A stretch of 64,000 nucleotides of DNA from Rattus norvegicus (GCF_036323735.1 NC_086026.1:72058539-72122538), one strand, 5' to 3'; shown: positions 22,808 to 34,480, counted from the first letter of the stretch. A program made the numbers and translations. The notes: a model not told the origin generated them from the sequence alone.

Positions 22808-22925
22808 AAAAGAGGAGGAGGGGATGGAGGAGGAGGAGGAGGCAGAGGAGGAGGGAGGAAGAAGAAGAGGAGGAAGAGGAGGAGGGAGGAGGAAGAGGGA
22901 GAGGAGTAGGAGGGGGAGGCAGGTT
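22808..22925. repeat. Purine-rich (GGA)n tract
   Basis: About 115 bases dominated by GGA, GAA and GAGG triplets. Confidence 0.9.
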
Positions 22926-23574
22926 GTGACAGGTGGCAGGGAAGACGACCTTGAAGAAGACCCTAAAAGACAAGCAAGAGGAAAAGAGGCCAGCAGCTAT
23001 GTCGCACTAGTGAGCCTCAGAGGCCATGGCAGAGGAGGGAGTAGAGCAGAGACTCAGACCTTAGCACCCAGGGAAGCCATAGACTCTGCTCTCCCATGTA
23101 AAGATCCCACAATCTTCAGATTCAAGGTCACATTAACATCCCCTGAAAGCTTGGGAAACAGGGACTGGGTCCCATCTCCAGTACCTGACTCTATAATCGT
23201 CTGAGCTTTGACCCAACGCACTTCATGCCCACAGGTCCCTTTGAGGGGACTCATCCTGCTGTGGGACTGGAGCCCAGTTTGACAATCACTGAGAGGTCAC
23301 TGCCTGCTGGCCAGCCCGTCCTGTCTTTCAAACCAGAGGCCTCTTGGAGGTGCCTGTGATTGGTACGTCAGTGGAAGGCCCTTCAATGCTGCCAGTGACT
23401 GAGGGCGCAAACTGCTAATCACAGGAAACGAAGTTTGTAAAGTTCTCAGAACATTCTAGATGCTCTGCTATTCCTATTATAATTTTATTTAGTGTGTGGG
23501 TCAGAGGGCAGCCTGCCAGAATGGGTTCTCTCCTTTCACCGTTGTGAGTCCCAGAATTAAGAGTGTCAAGCTTG

Positions 23575-23649
23575 GGGGCTGGGGATTTAGCTCAGTGGTA
23601 GAGCGCTTACCTAGGAAGCGCAAGGCCCTGGGTTCGGACCCCAGCTCCG
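23575..23649 (+). mobile_element. ID element with perfect TSD
   Basis: Full-length ID from GGGGCTGGGGATTTAGCTCA to CCCAGCTCCG, then an A-tail to about 23675. AAGAGTGTCAAGCTTGG occurs at 23559-23575 and 23675-23691 as a 16-17 bp target-site duplication (one G is shared with the element). Young copy, same strand as the gene. Confidence 0.97.
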
Positions 23650-24329
23650 AAAAAAAAGAACCAAAAAAAAAAAAAAGAGTGTCAAGCTTGGAAGCCATCT
23701 TGCTGAGAGGGGGTGTGGTGGGGGTGGGGGGTTGGATTGTGTGATCATGGAGGTTAGCCATTTCTAAGACCTGTGAGGAGAATGGGCAAACTAGAGACCA
23801 CAGAGCAGATGACAGCATTCCAATCAGAGGTTGGCGAACGTGAGAGCCAAAGAAAGCTTTATTTCTGCTCACATCTGAGGACAGGGGAATCTGGTGCCCA
23901 AGTTCAAAGGCAATCTAGCAGGAAGATTCTGTCAGTTGGGGCCAATCTTGACAGTGATCAGGCCTTCACCAGATTGAACAAGGCCCACCACATCACAGCG
24001 AATAGTCAACTGATTTCATTGCTTGTCAGGTACAGGGACACTCACGGGAACGTGTGGATGGTATTTGACCAAATATCTGAGCTACCTGTGCCAGTCACAC
24101 TGACACACAACATTGACCCTTACGGTGGCTGTGTTTGTCTAAGACCCACACGGAGGATTCTGGTCTCTAGAGAGAGTTTTACAGAGCCAGGGAGAGTAAG
24201 GGAAACATTGGCAGAGTGGCCTCCTTCGTTTGCCCAGCTGCTCGGAGACCAGGCTTTGCCAGGTGTCTGGGCCAAGGTGGGCATGAGCCCCTGTGGCTCT
24301 CCCCAGCTTTGGCAGCCCGTAGATTCTCC

Positions 24330-24331
<2 letters not shown>

Positions 24332-24388
<57 letters not shown>
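24332..24388. repeat. (CA)n array
   Basis: About 28 uninterrupted CA units. Confidence 0.98.
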
Positions 24389-24389
<1 letters not shown>

Positions 24390-24482
24390 CCCTGAGCCCC
24401 GATGCCTCAGGCTCTCTGTCTGCCATGCCCAGCACTTTCCCCCACTCCATCTTGAACACATTAGCTACTAGCTCATACTGGC

Positions 24483-24484
<2 letters not shown>

Positions 24485-24539
<55 letters not shown>
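24485..24539. repeat. (GA)n array
   Basis: About 27 uninterrupted GA units, 96 bp after the CA array. Confidence 0.98.
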
Positions 24540-24542
<3 letters not shown>

Positions 24543-25574
24543 CTCTCTGAAGGAGAACTGCCTTTCATTCTCTAGATTGGTGAGCTCCCACACACTGTGC
24601 CTCTATCTGATGTCAGAGGGGGAAAGTGAAGGCAACACAGAAATGGGGGACAGATGGCCCAGGGTGGTTTTGGGGTCGGAGGCAGTAGAAAAGGACCAAA
24701 TGATGAAGGGATGGATGAAGAGAGGAGAAAATGCAGGTCATCGTTGAGAAATGAGTCCATTTGGCTTTATGGAGGCCAGCCCAGTCCACACTGTGAGCTT
24801 CTAAAGTCTTTGCAATGAGGAGGGAGCACTGAACCTGGAGTCCTAGCTCTGAACCTAGACAGGCTTCCAACGTGTACGAACTGACCTTGTAACCAAAAGC
24901 ATGTGTCCATACGTCCTGTACACGTGACTCATTAAAATCCACTGGGTCGACACTGATTATTGAGGCTCCTAGGTTACAAGGGGGAAACATTACAGAGAGT
25001 TGCTACCAATGGCCAGGAAAGAACCAGAGCCTGCAGTCTGCCCTTCTTCAGCAGTCCCTACTAGCCTCTAGACTCGAGATCTCTGCAGAGGCTGGCCTCA
25101 CTCTCAGAATCTGCTTTCCTAGACATCCAATAGCCACTAGTGCTCACGGCTCTGGCTTCCACCATCTGTGTGGGAGTTGAGCTGCTCACACCTGCCTTGG
25201 CAGACGCAGGCAATAAAAGATGCGGCTGGATTTAGAGCACAGCCCTGCCTGCCAGCTTTCTACCCTCCTCGACTTGGCGCAGAGGGTAGACGCCCAGAGA
25301 CAGGACACTGGGCCCTAACATGGCTTTGTCTCCTCCTGTCCTACCTGGCACACCGTCCATCCTCACTCTGGGTTCTGGGTGCCTCTTCCAAGGCTGCCAG
25401 AGGGTTTTCCCAGCTCTGTTAGCCTCAACACCCATTACCAGGTACGCAGAAACATCTGCAGTCTGGGGTTCCCTCTCAAGGAGCTGTTTTAAGGAGGTCA
25501 CACATAAAATGAAAGAGTTTCTGTTCTCCTGAGACTAGCTGGGGGACAGTTCCGGAGTTCAGTGAACAACAGAA

Positions 25575-25714
25575 GAGGGCAGGCAAGATGGCTCAGTGGG
25601 TAAGAGTGCTTGCCACAAAACCTGAGGACGATCCCTGGGACCCACATGATAAAAAGAGAAAAGTGAGTCCTGCAAGCTGTCCTCTGACTTACACACATGC
25701 ACTGGGGCATGTGT

Positions 25715-25718
<4 letters not shown>
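25575..25718 (+). mobile_element. B3 SINE
   Basis: GGCAAGATGGCTCAGTGGGT, CCTGAGGACGATCCCTGGGA and CTGCAAGCTGTCCTCTGACT match the B3A layout. The 3' side runs into a GA array. Confidence 0.85.
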
Positions 25719-25761
<43 letters not shown>

Positions 25762-25858
25762 CAGAGACACAGAGACACAGAGACACAGAGACACAGAGAC
25801 ACAGAGACACAGAGACACAGAGACACAGAGACAGAAAGACAGAGACAGAGAAAGAGAG
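25719..25858. repeat. (GA)n followed by period-8 (ACACAGAG)n
   Basis: About 20 GA units, then about nine units of period 8 (ACACAGAG) from about 25763 to 25831, decaying into ACAGAAAG and GAGAAAGAG. The 8-mer looks like an expansion of a mutated GA/CA junction. Confidence 0.93.
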
Positions 25859-25885
25859 GTAATTTTTTTAAAAAGAAGTAATGAG

Positions 25886-25946
25886 TGGTTGGGGATTTAG
25901 CTCAGCGGTAGAGCACTTGCCTAGCAAGGGCAAGGCCCTGGCTCCG
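25886..25946 (+). mobile_element. ID element lacking the box B segment
   Basis: Starts at GGTTGGGGATTTAGCTCAGC, continues through GCCTAGCAAGGGCAAGGCCC, and then jumps from CCCTG to GCTCCG. The 13 bases holding GGTTCGGTCCCC (tRNA box B) are missing. AAAAGAAGTAATG at 25871-25883 and 25977-25989 is an exact target-site duplication. Confidence 0.93.
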
Positions 25947-26051
25947 AAAAAAAAAAAAAAGAAAAAAGAAAAAAGAAAAAGAAGTAATGTACATGATGTA
26001 GTCACCACCTGAGCTGGAATTGGAATCCACTCCTCATTGCCACATGTCTCA

Positions 26052-26392
26052 TAGCACAGTAATGTGGTGGAGCGTATGCACACATATGTGTCTACAGGTG
26101 TGCACACATGCAGAAGCCAGAGGATAACCTCAACTTTTGTTCCTTGACCACCACCCATCTTGTTTTCTTTAAAGCAGGGTCTCTCACCGGCCTAAAGCTA
26201 GGCTGAGCTGAGCAGTGAACCCCAGGGATCCACCTGTCTGTCTCTGTCTCCCAAATACTGGAGTTACAAACGCATACCACCACACCTTTCTTTTTGATGG
26301 GGCAGGGGAGGGGAGGGTGATCAGGAGACCATGCTCAGGTCTCCTGCTCTCAAGGTGAGTGCTCTTGGCAATAAGCTACATCCACAGCCTGA
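26052..26392 (-). mobile_element. RSINE1/B4-type SINE
   Basis: Reversed RSINE1 landmarks in order: GCAGAAGCCAGAGGATAACC, GCAGGGTCTCTCACCGGCC, GGGATCCACCTGTCTGTC, GGAGTTACAAACGCATACC and a diverged head near CTACATCCACAGCC. Confidence 0.82.
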
Positions 26393-26519
26393 GCTAAATG
26401 GATGCATCCTGCAGTCTTGCAGGAGAGGCTGTGAGGTGGAAAGTCAGGAGGGAAGCTTACAGGTCAGGCACGCGTGTGCGCACACACATTGACACAGACA
26501 AACAAAGTACACACATATG

Positions 26520-26562
26520 TAGACACACACACATAGACACACACACACACACACACACACAC
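26520..26562. repeat. CA-rich array
   Basis: About 13 CA units with preceding ACACATAG variants. Confidence 0.9.
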
Positions 26563-27779
26563 ACCACTCATAACTTATGCCCTACTGGGAGCCCAAACTG
26601 TCCACAGTAGACTTCTCCATAGTGTCCTCCCTTGGCTCAGTCCTCCTTATAGAGTGGTCACAGAGGAAGGCCTACAGCTACAATGCTGGCTGCCAACCCC
26701 CCTTCAGCCAAAGCACCCTTGCCATCACCTCCCTAGGAAGAATGTTGGGAGGCCGCAGCTGGTGACGCATAGCCCTCAGCCATGGAAGGCCCTTGTTTGC
26801 CGCAACCTTTTGGTTTCCCGTGCTCTCTGATGCCCATACCAGAAGATATTGAGTATCTAGTACAAACACCCCCTCGGGCTCCGAGGTTGCATATGGCCAC
26901 TTAAAGCTGAGGCCACGGTGGGTGGTGGGGCTGCCAGACCCCAGGAACAATTTGGCTGCTCTTGGCGATGACGTGGCCCTTTTCTCAAACTTCAGCAGTT
27001 AGCCCCTCAAAGCAAGCCTGAATCATTCCCTCCAAACCTCAAACCCGCCAGGCACACGTCATGCCCAGACTCCAGAGGGAAGAGAGGAGGTAGCCCAGTC
27101 CCCCTCTTTGGCAAGACATTTGGGGCAACATAGAGGAAGCTGTTCCATGAGCCCTGTAGTCCCAACCTTGCCACAAACTGAATGCCCAGTCAGCTTCCCT
27201 CTCAGAGCATCTCATTTCTGTGTCTGTACTGTGGGAACAGTAAACCCTGCTCTGATCCCCAGAAAAATGAGGTCTGGGGATAATGGAGATAGGACATAGG
27301 GACACTCTTGTTCTTTGAGGAGGACAAACCCAGTCTTGCTACAGATTTGGCCGTAAGGACTTAGTGCATTTAATGTCATGTTGCCCCATCTTCACCATGC
27401 CAGGACACATGACTAGCTGCTAATGGCCACCAGTCTTTATGCATAGCTTGCACGTACAGTCCCCTGTCTATGTCTTATGCCTTAGCATTGGGGAGATGGT
27501 GAGAGACTGGCAGTGAGGCAGTGCTAAGCCCCATTTCTGTGCCAGGAAAACTGAGGTTTGGTTGGTTAAATTCCTCCAGATCATGCGAAAAGGTCTGAGA
27601 TTCTCAACTAAGTTCTCCCACTACCAGAACCCTCCAAGTAGCCCTGGACTTCAGTGCTCCACTTAGAAGTGAGAAGGGCAGTGAGGAGCCCACCCAGGGC
27701 ATGCTGGGAGTGGGTTTTAGAAGATGGACTGGCTGTTCCAGAAGACAGCAGTGTCTGTCCTAATCTAGAACAAGCTATG

Positions 27780-28140
27780 GCGGGTCCGCCTTAAAATTTC
27801 AGCATTCCATCTAAAAAGCCCTCCCTCCTCCTTCTCTCTGAAAGAATGGAACAGTATTGCCTACCCAATCTGTCCCAGAATTAAGTAGCCAAAAGTTGTC
27901 TAGACAAACAGATTTTATAGGCCCAATTAACCCCTGCCAATCAGACACAGGCACACCTAATAAGGGGCTATATTTAGAGGCTGTCATTATCTGGCTCCCT
28001 GGGGAGAAACCTCGACTCTTATTTCACAGACATTTCCTTTCTAACAAAGCTCTGTCAAGCCCCAATTCAGCCTGGCAACTTTTCCTAACAGCCCAGAGGT
28101 GGAACGCCCGGCCACAAGGAGACGCTGCTGTCCTGTGCAG
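27780..28140. promoter_or_regulatory. Candidate intronic regulatory element
   Basis: A unique, non-repeat stretch with a tight group of recognisable factor motifs. A 12-bp palindrome TTGTCTAGACAA at 27896-27907 contains the SMAD palindrome GTCTAGAC. A CCAAT motif (GCCAATCAG) lies near 27937. A perfect MEF2 site, CTATATTTAG, spans 27968-27977. It is about 1.9 kb upstream of exon 3. TGF-beta/SMAD control of integrin alpha-11 is established for its promoter; a role for this segment is inference. Confidence 0.25.
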
Positions 28141-28317
28141 AAGCATCATGGTGGGCAGTTGCTGCAAGAGCTGGGTCAAGAGAGCTCCTGATTCCTTTAT
28201 CCCATTCCTGGGTATTCTATAGCTCTCAGGATCTGTCAGCCTCACTGTGGTGAGCTGGGTACACATTCCATGACAACACACTGCCAACACACTGCCTCCA
28301 AAAAGGAATGTGGTGTA

Positions 28318-28350
28318 TGTGTGTCTGTGTGTGTGTGTGTGTGTGTGTGT
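28318..28350. repeat. (GT)n array
   Basis: About 13 GT units with TCTGTG interruptions. Confidence 0.93.
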
Positions 28351-28369
28351 CTGTATATGTCTGTGTACA

Positions 28370-28677
28370 CGCCTATGTATGGGTATTTGAGCACTCATGC
28401 ACATGTGAAGAGGCCAGAGATCACCCTTGGTGCTTTTCCTAGACACCATCTACATTGTGCTTTGAAGACAGTCACTCACTGGCTTGGAACTTGCCAACTA
28501 GGCTAGACTACCTGGCCACTGAGCCCCAGAGAGCCACTCATCTCCACCCCACCAGCACACCACACCACTGTTAGGATTACAAGCATATACTGCTAGTTCT
28601 GACTTTGCTGGGACTCAAACCCAGGTCCTCACCCATGTCCAGTAAGCACTTTACCTACTGAGCCATCTCCCCAGCTT
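28370..28677 (-). mobile_element. RSINE1/B4-type SINE
   Basis: Reversed order: GTGAAGAGGCCAGAGATCAC, GAACTTGCCAACTAGGCTAG, GGATTACAAGCATATACTGC, CTGAGCCATCTCCCCAGCT. Confidence 0.82.
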
Positions 28678-29439
28678 AGAGGCCACCCTTCTTAGCTCAC
28701 TATTAGCTGTAAGCCTTGGAGCAGGGAGTGGTACAGCTGCCCAAGTCCCAGAGGGCTCTGGTTGTACCAGAATGCCACATACTGACAGGTGAGCCCTTGG
28801 CCATCTAGGCTTCTCCTCAGGTCACTCGTTCCTGTGGCCTCCTGGGATAATACTGCCACCTGGAGGTTGGGATGAGGCATAAACGCCAGGGGTGCACATT
28901 TAGGTCCAGCAGAGCCAGTGTCAGTGTGGAACTTGCCAGCCACAGGAGCGCTGCTCTAACAGCTTGTACGAATGTGTCCCCGACAGCACAAGATTTCCCT
29001 CTCTGCACAGTGTGCTCATTTCCCTGGGGAATGTGTATTTGTAAGCAAGGTGTGCTCTTCCTTTGTAGAAGTTGGGGTTGGGAGGTGATGGCTGCAGGGA
29101 CTCGTAAACAATGTTGCTTAAATGGCAGGAACAGGTCTCCCACAGATGCAGAGGCCAAAACTAAAGCAGCCTTCAGTCTGCTCCCTTCTTGCTCTGTGGC
29201 AGAGTCTTTTATTGATTCTTCTAGATGCCAGAGGCACCCAGTGTGTCACCCCGCCCCGTGCTCCCTGTCCCTGTTGTGGCAACAGCATCTTTGATGGCCT
29301 AGTCCCCTCTTCTCCTCGTGCTTCTCCTCTGTGCATCCCTCCTAAAACATCTTCCCTGGTCATAGGGCCACTAGACTCATTCAAGATAAAGCCTTGCTTT
29401 ATCTCCATTTGCAAAGGGCCTTCCTCCATATAACACGAG

Positions 29440-29441
29440 AT

Positions 29442-29521
<80 letters not shown>

Positions 29522-29582
29522 CACCAGCACGGGCACAGGCACAGGCACAGGCACGGGCATGGGCACGGGCACGGGCACGGGC

Positions 29583-29620
<38 letters not shown>

Positions 29621-29636
29621 CAGCACGGGCACGGGC

Positions 29637-29679
<43 letters not shown>

Positions 29680-29682
29680 GGC
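29440..29682. repeat. (GGCACA)n hexanucleotide array
   Basis: About 40 tandem hexamers over 243 bp, mostly GGCACA with a patterned set of GGCACG, and single GGCATG and CAGCAC variants. All six frames stay open (Gly-Thr, Ala-Gln, Pro-Val and similar), which explains the 90-116 codon frames there. None has coding support. It ends about 400 bp before exon 3. Confidence 0.97.
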
Positions 29683-30080
29683 AGATTCCATGGCTCCTTC
29701 TTCCACCTGGCGCTGTGTTCTCCTGAAGCAGACTTAGTGACCCCCGATCAACACACCTCAGCTACCCTGAGCAAGACGAAGTATTCCTGATGGGATAGAA
29801 CGAGGCTCTCATGGCTCCTCTGCACTGCACCACCATCCCTCCCTCTGCTTCTCCGATGCACCGCCCTTCCCATGGCACGGGCGCTGCAGGTCTTCAGCTC
29901 TGTATACCCAGACCTGGTACAAAGTCCCCCCAACACGCTACTGAAAGCCCAGCTTCCCTCAGCAGGAAAGCGCTCCACCCTGTCCCATCTTCCTCTCCAC
30001 CTCCCCTACCCCCAAGAGGCCAGCTTCCGGGGTAAGGAATGCCACCCCAACCACTTGTCTCCTCTTCTTTCTCTTCACAG

Positions 30081-30181
30081 GTTGGTTGTGGGTGCCCCAC
30101 TGGAAACCAATGGCCACCAGAAGACAGGAGATGTATACAAGTGTCCAGTAACCCAGGGCAACTGCACCAAACTCAACCTGG
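30081..30181 (+). CDS. Itga11: Integrin alpha-11, exon 3
   Basis: This exon encodes about residues 55-89 of integrin alpha-11, the collagen-receptor alpha subunit that pairs with beta-1. The peptide starts at LVVGAPLETNG, the first FG-GAP propeller repeat, and continues to GDVYKCP and GNCTKLNLG. NCT is a potential N-glycosylation sequon and the two Cys fit the first propeller disulfide. The acceptor is preceded by the pyrimidine tract TTTCTCTTCACAG and the donor is G|GTAAGC. The exon begins with one base completing a Trp codon and ends with one base of a Gly codon. It matches my recall of human ITGA11 far better than alpha-1, alpha-2 or alpha-10. The number 3 is inferred from residue count. 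Confidence 0.95.
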
Positions 30182-30349
30182 GTAAGCTCTTCTTAACTCA
30201 GGTACAGAACAGGGTCTGGCACACTCCCATGTTCATAGTCACGTGGTTCATCTCCGCCCATGTTACATACAGAGCAGACCGATGAGTGTCTGCATCTGCA
30301 GTCACTTGCCTCTTCCCGGCCGTCTAGCAAGATGCACCACTATGCTCAC

Positions 30350-30610
30350 ACTGCAAGGAAGCTCGTACTCGCCTTGCAAGCTTGAAGACTCAAGTTCAAA
30401 CTCTAAAAGCCACACTTGAATAAAAAACCCAGACACGGGAGTACATACTTACAATCCTGGTGATAAGGAGGCTGAGATAGACGTATGGTTGGGGCTCCCT
30501 GGTGGGCCAGCCTAGCAAACATGACAAGGTCCAGGCCAGTGAGTAAAGATAGGCAATGGAAAGACACCAAAGGTTCTCCTCTGACACCTACATGTGCACA
30601 TACATAAAGA
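30350..30610 (+). mobile_element. RSINE1/B4-type SINE, diverged
   Basis: TCGCCTTGCAAGCTTGAAGA, TACTTACAATCCTGGTGATA, GCTCCCTGGTGGGCCAGCC and CCTACATGTGCACATACATA follow RSINE1 order with many changes. Confidence 0.65.
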
Positions 30611-31117
30611 AAGAAGGAAACAGACACAGAAACGGGGTGGGATGGGGGTGGAGAGAACCTGAGGCCTAAGAGATGAGGCATCTTTCTCTCAGTCACACTG
30701 CTTGTTGCTTAACACCAGGCCTCCACACCACACTGCACATCTTCCTAACCCATCCACTGCCTGTGTGCTCAGGCTTTTCTGTCCCCCTGGAGCGAGTGTG
30801 CTCACGTTTCTGATCTTGAAACAGGAGCATTGGCACCAGATCTGTGTGTGGTCAGCAGCATCCATGAGGCTGGGCATGACCACACCCTTCTAGGCATTCC
30901 TGCCCATCACTGAGACTGGACCATCCAACAGATGAGGAAGTGACAGCAGAAGGAAGCAAGCAGACAGGCCCAGGACCAGTGTGCTAGGACCTCAAGCCAC
31001 TCAGCATGCCCGCCCTGCAAACACTGTGTAGCGCTGAGCCCACATGAAGGCTTTTCCTCATTTTCCCCATGGAGGCACTCTCCAGCCTGTTCTAGAGCAG
31101 AGACAAAGGGAGATGCT

Positions 31118-31118
<1 letters not shown>

Positions 31119-31169
<51 letters not shown>

Positions 31170-32440
31170 ACATACACACACTCACATACACATACACACA
31201 CTTACACACACTCACACACACATACACACACTCACACACTCACACACATACACACACTCACACATACATACACACACTCACATACACATACACACTCACA
31301 CACACATACACACACTCACACACATACACACACACTCACATACACATACACACTCACACACATACACACACATACACACACTCACATACACATACACACT
31401 CACACACACTCACACACACATACACACACTCACACACACATACACACACACTCACATACACATACACACTTACACTCACACACACTCACACACACATACA
31501 CACATTCACACACATACACACACATTCACACACTCACACACATATACACAATCACACACACTCACACACATACACACACTCACACACACACACTCACACA
31601 CACACACACTCACACACATATACACATACACTCACATTCACACACACACACTCACACACATACACACACTCACATACACATACACACACTTACACACACT
31701 CACACACACATACACACACTCACACACTCACACACATACACACACTCACACACACATACACACACACACTCACACACACATACACACACTCACACACATA
31801 CACACACACTCACATACACATACACACTCACACACACATACACACACACATACACACTCACATACACATACACACTCACACACACATACACACACACATA
31901 CACACTCACATACACACTCACACACACTCACACACACATACACACACTCACACACACATACACACACACTCACATACACATACACACACTTACACTCACA
32001 CACACTCACACACACATACACACATTCACACATATACACACACATTCACACACTCACACACATATACACAATCACACACACTCACACACACATACACACA
32101 CACACTCACACACATACACACACTCACACACATACACACACACTCACATACACATACACACTCACACACACATACACACACATACACACACTCACATACA
32201 CATACACACTCACACACACTCACACACACATACACACACTCACACACACATACACACACACTCACATACACATACACACTTACACTCACACACACTCACA
32301 CACACATACACACATTCACACACATACACACACATTCACACACTCACACACATATACACAATCACACACACTCACACACACATACACACACTCACACACA
32401 CACACTCACACACACACTCACACACATATACACACACTCA

Positions 32441-32481
<41 letters not shown>
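31119..32481. repeat. 1.36 kb compound (CA)-type array with internal duplications
   Basis: Almost pure CA dinucleotide, punctuated by T-bearing variants (CACATA, CACTCA, TTCACA, CATATACACAATC). A 216-bp block at 31355-31570 is identical to 32165-32380 (offset 810), and 102 bp at 31163-31264 equals 31651-31752 (offset 488). A third, diverged copy of the marker block lies near 31991-32080. The 484-codon Thr/His frame through it is an artefact of composition. Confidence 0.97.
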
Positions 32482-32483
<2 letters not shown>

Positions 32484-33137
32484 CTCCATTCTACTTAACG
32501 CTTCCATCTTTTCCTAAAGGGCAGAGAGGCTGTGGTTTGTCTTTGCCCACAAAAGGGAAAGAAATCCTAAGTGGGCCACAAAGCCATAATTCTCAGGCCT
32601 TTCCTGGAAGATTGGCCTTGGCCTTCCCAGTCCTTTTTCTCGTCCTCCAGCAAGGTCCTCTGCCCTAGAAACTCACCTGAGGATCCGAGGAGGAGGGACT
32701 GGGTAGGGTAGTCAGCACAAGAAAAGATGGCTGTAGTTCTAGATATAAACAGATGGAGGGAAAGGCCATTGTCCAAGAGAAATCCCAAAGACGGATTCCT
32801 GGGGTCACCAATGTCTGCCGCATGATACCAGAGGCTCCCAAGAACCACGTGGATGAAGAATCCAAACCCCAGCACTGTTGGGGCCTAAGCTTCAGTGAGA
32901 ACACAGGGGAAAGGTGTCTGACTGGTGACTTAAGTCCCCCATCATCACCTCCCCCAGGCACAGGCTACCAAAACAGACCCAGGAGAGCCTCCCCTTCCAG
33001 CTGTGCAGCTCCGTGGTCTTCCCCCCCTAGACCCCCTGCAGCTCCGTGTTCTTGAGAAGCTTCTTTCTGTCTCTGAGCCTCAGACTTTGACTTGATGACC
33101 CCTAGGACCTACTCTAGATCTGACCTGCGCTCTTACA

Positions 33138-33345
33138 TGGCTGGGAATGTGGCTCCGTCTGCAGCGTGCTTGCCTAGTGTGCAGAAGCCTGGCTTTCATG
33201 TCTAGCATCTGGAACTGGTACATCTGTAAGCCTAGCATTTGTGAGGTAGAGGTAGAAGGAGCAGAAGTGCAAGGCCAACCTTGGCTACACAGTGATTTCT
33301 AGGCCAGCCTAGGCAACATGAGACCCTATCCAAAAGACAAGAACA
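33138..33345 (+). mobile_element. ID-B1 composite SINE
   Basis: The head GGCTGGGAATGTGGCTCCG with GTGCTTGCCTAGTGTGCAG is followed by a B1-like GCCAACCTTGGCTACACAG and CAACATGAGACCC. Confidence 0.78.
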
Positions 33346-33653
33346 AACAACAACAGTGAAAAACACCACCTGAGAGAAGCAGGAAGGAAGAGGGACCTTA
33401 TAGCTGCCCTGTCTCCACCCTCACTCCAGTCTGTCCTTGCTGCCGTGGTCACCTGTCGTTCTGGTCTTAGCCTGTTCCCAGTCTTGCCTCTGGAAACAAG
33501 GCCACTCTTCAAACTGCAGTACCCGGCACAGCACAATGTAGATTCTGTTGGGTTGTAGAATCCCAAACCCCACAGCAGGGGCCACAGGGCTCACGACAGC
33601 AGCTGAGGACTGACACATTCCAGCCTCTCCACTCCTTGTCTCCTAAGTCCTTG

Positions 33654-33990
33654 TGCACACACACCTATACATACACATGTACATATATGCACACATACAC
33701 ACTCTCACACATACAAGTGCACACATGCACATAAGCACAGGTACATCTGCACATACTTACACATACACATGTACATACATGTACACATACATACTCTCAC
33801 ACATACACAAGTGCACACATGCACATAAACACAAGTACACATGTACATATACACACACACATGTGCACCTACAGGCACACATATACACTCTCACACATAT
33901 CAAGTACACATGCACATACACACACATGCACTTACAAATACACACACATATATGTACATACACATACACACATTCATATACACACGTGCA
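33654..33990. repeat. CA/CATA-rich low-complexity tract
   Basis: Irregular ACACATAC, CATGTACATA and GCACACAT runs. A 128-codon His/Thr frame here is not a gene. Confidence 0.9.
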
Positions 33991-34369
33991 TGAACACATA
34001 CTTTGCTTCTTGGGAATGCAAACTCCTTTCCATCCCTGAAAAGATGACCTATACCATTGTCCCATGGTTTCTGACCTGCCACAGAACCACCTGTCCCCAC
34101 CACAGCTGAAAGGACACCATCCACATAGGGTGGCTCCCTGTGAGAGATTCTCAGCAAATGGCAGGAGGGCAGGAGGGCAGGTGTTTAGAGAAGGGGTGTT
34201 GGATGACTGGACCTCAGATGGAAAGTGTTGCTGGGAGGGTTAGGTGGGTACCCCGTGTGGGTAAGTCCTTGCACAGTGAAAGCCACCTCTGTGGATGCCA
34301 TGGTATATCCAGGGTGCAGTCGGCTGCCTAGAGAAGGCAGAGTTTGTGGCAGAGCTCTGAACAAGGAAG

Positions 34370-34480
34370 TAAAGCTGTGCCATGTGTGGGCTTGTTGTAT
34401 GACCTTGTGACCTTACTCGGACTGTGTGAGCTTCGGTGAGTTCATCTCCCAGAGAGCTGTGAGGAAGGTATTCGGACACA
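34370..34480 (+). mobile_element. MIR fragment (tentative)
   Basis: TTGTATGACCTTGTGACCTTA and GAGTTCATCTCCCAGAGAGC resemble the MIR core (GTGTGACCTTGGGCAAG ... CAGTTTCC). Diverged. Confidence 0.45.

Noticed and set aside
23575..23649. tRNA-like sequence with box A and box B
   Set aside because: It is an ID SINE derived from tRNA-Ala, with A-tail and target-site duplications, not a functional tRNA gene.
29394..29790. Gly-Thr, Ala-Gln and Pro-Val repeat frames
   Set aside because: All frames of the GGCACA hexamer array are open; there is no start context, splice site or homology.
31044..32498. 484-codon plus-strand frame of Thr/His repeats
   Set aside because: It is the translation of a CA-type array, which has no stop codons by composition. 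No conserved domain, and it lies inside an intron.
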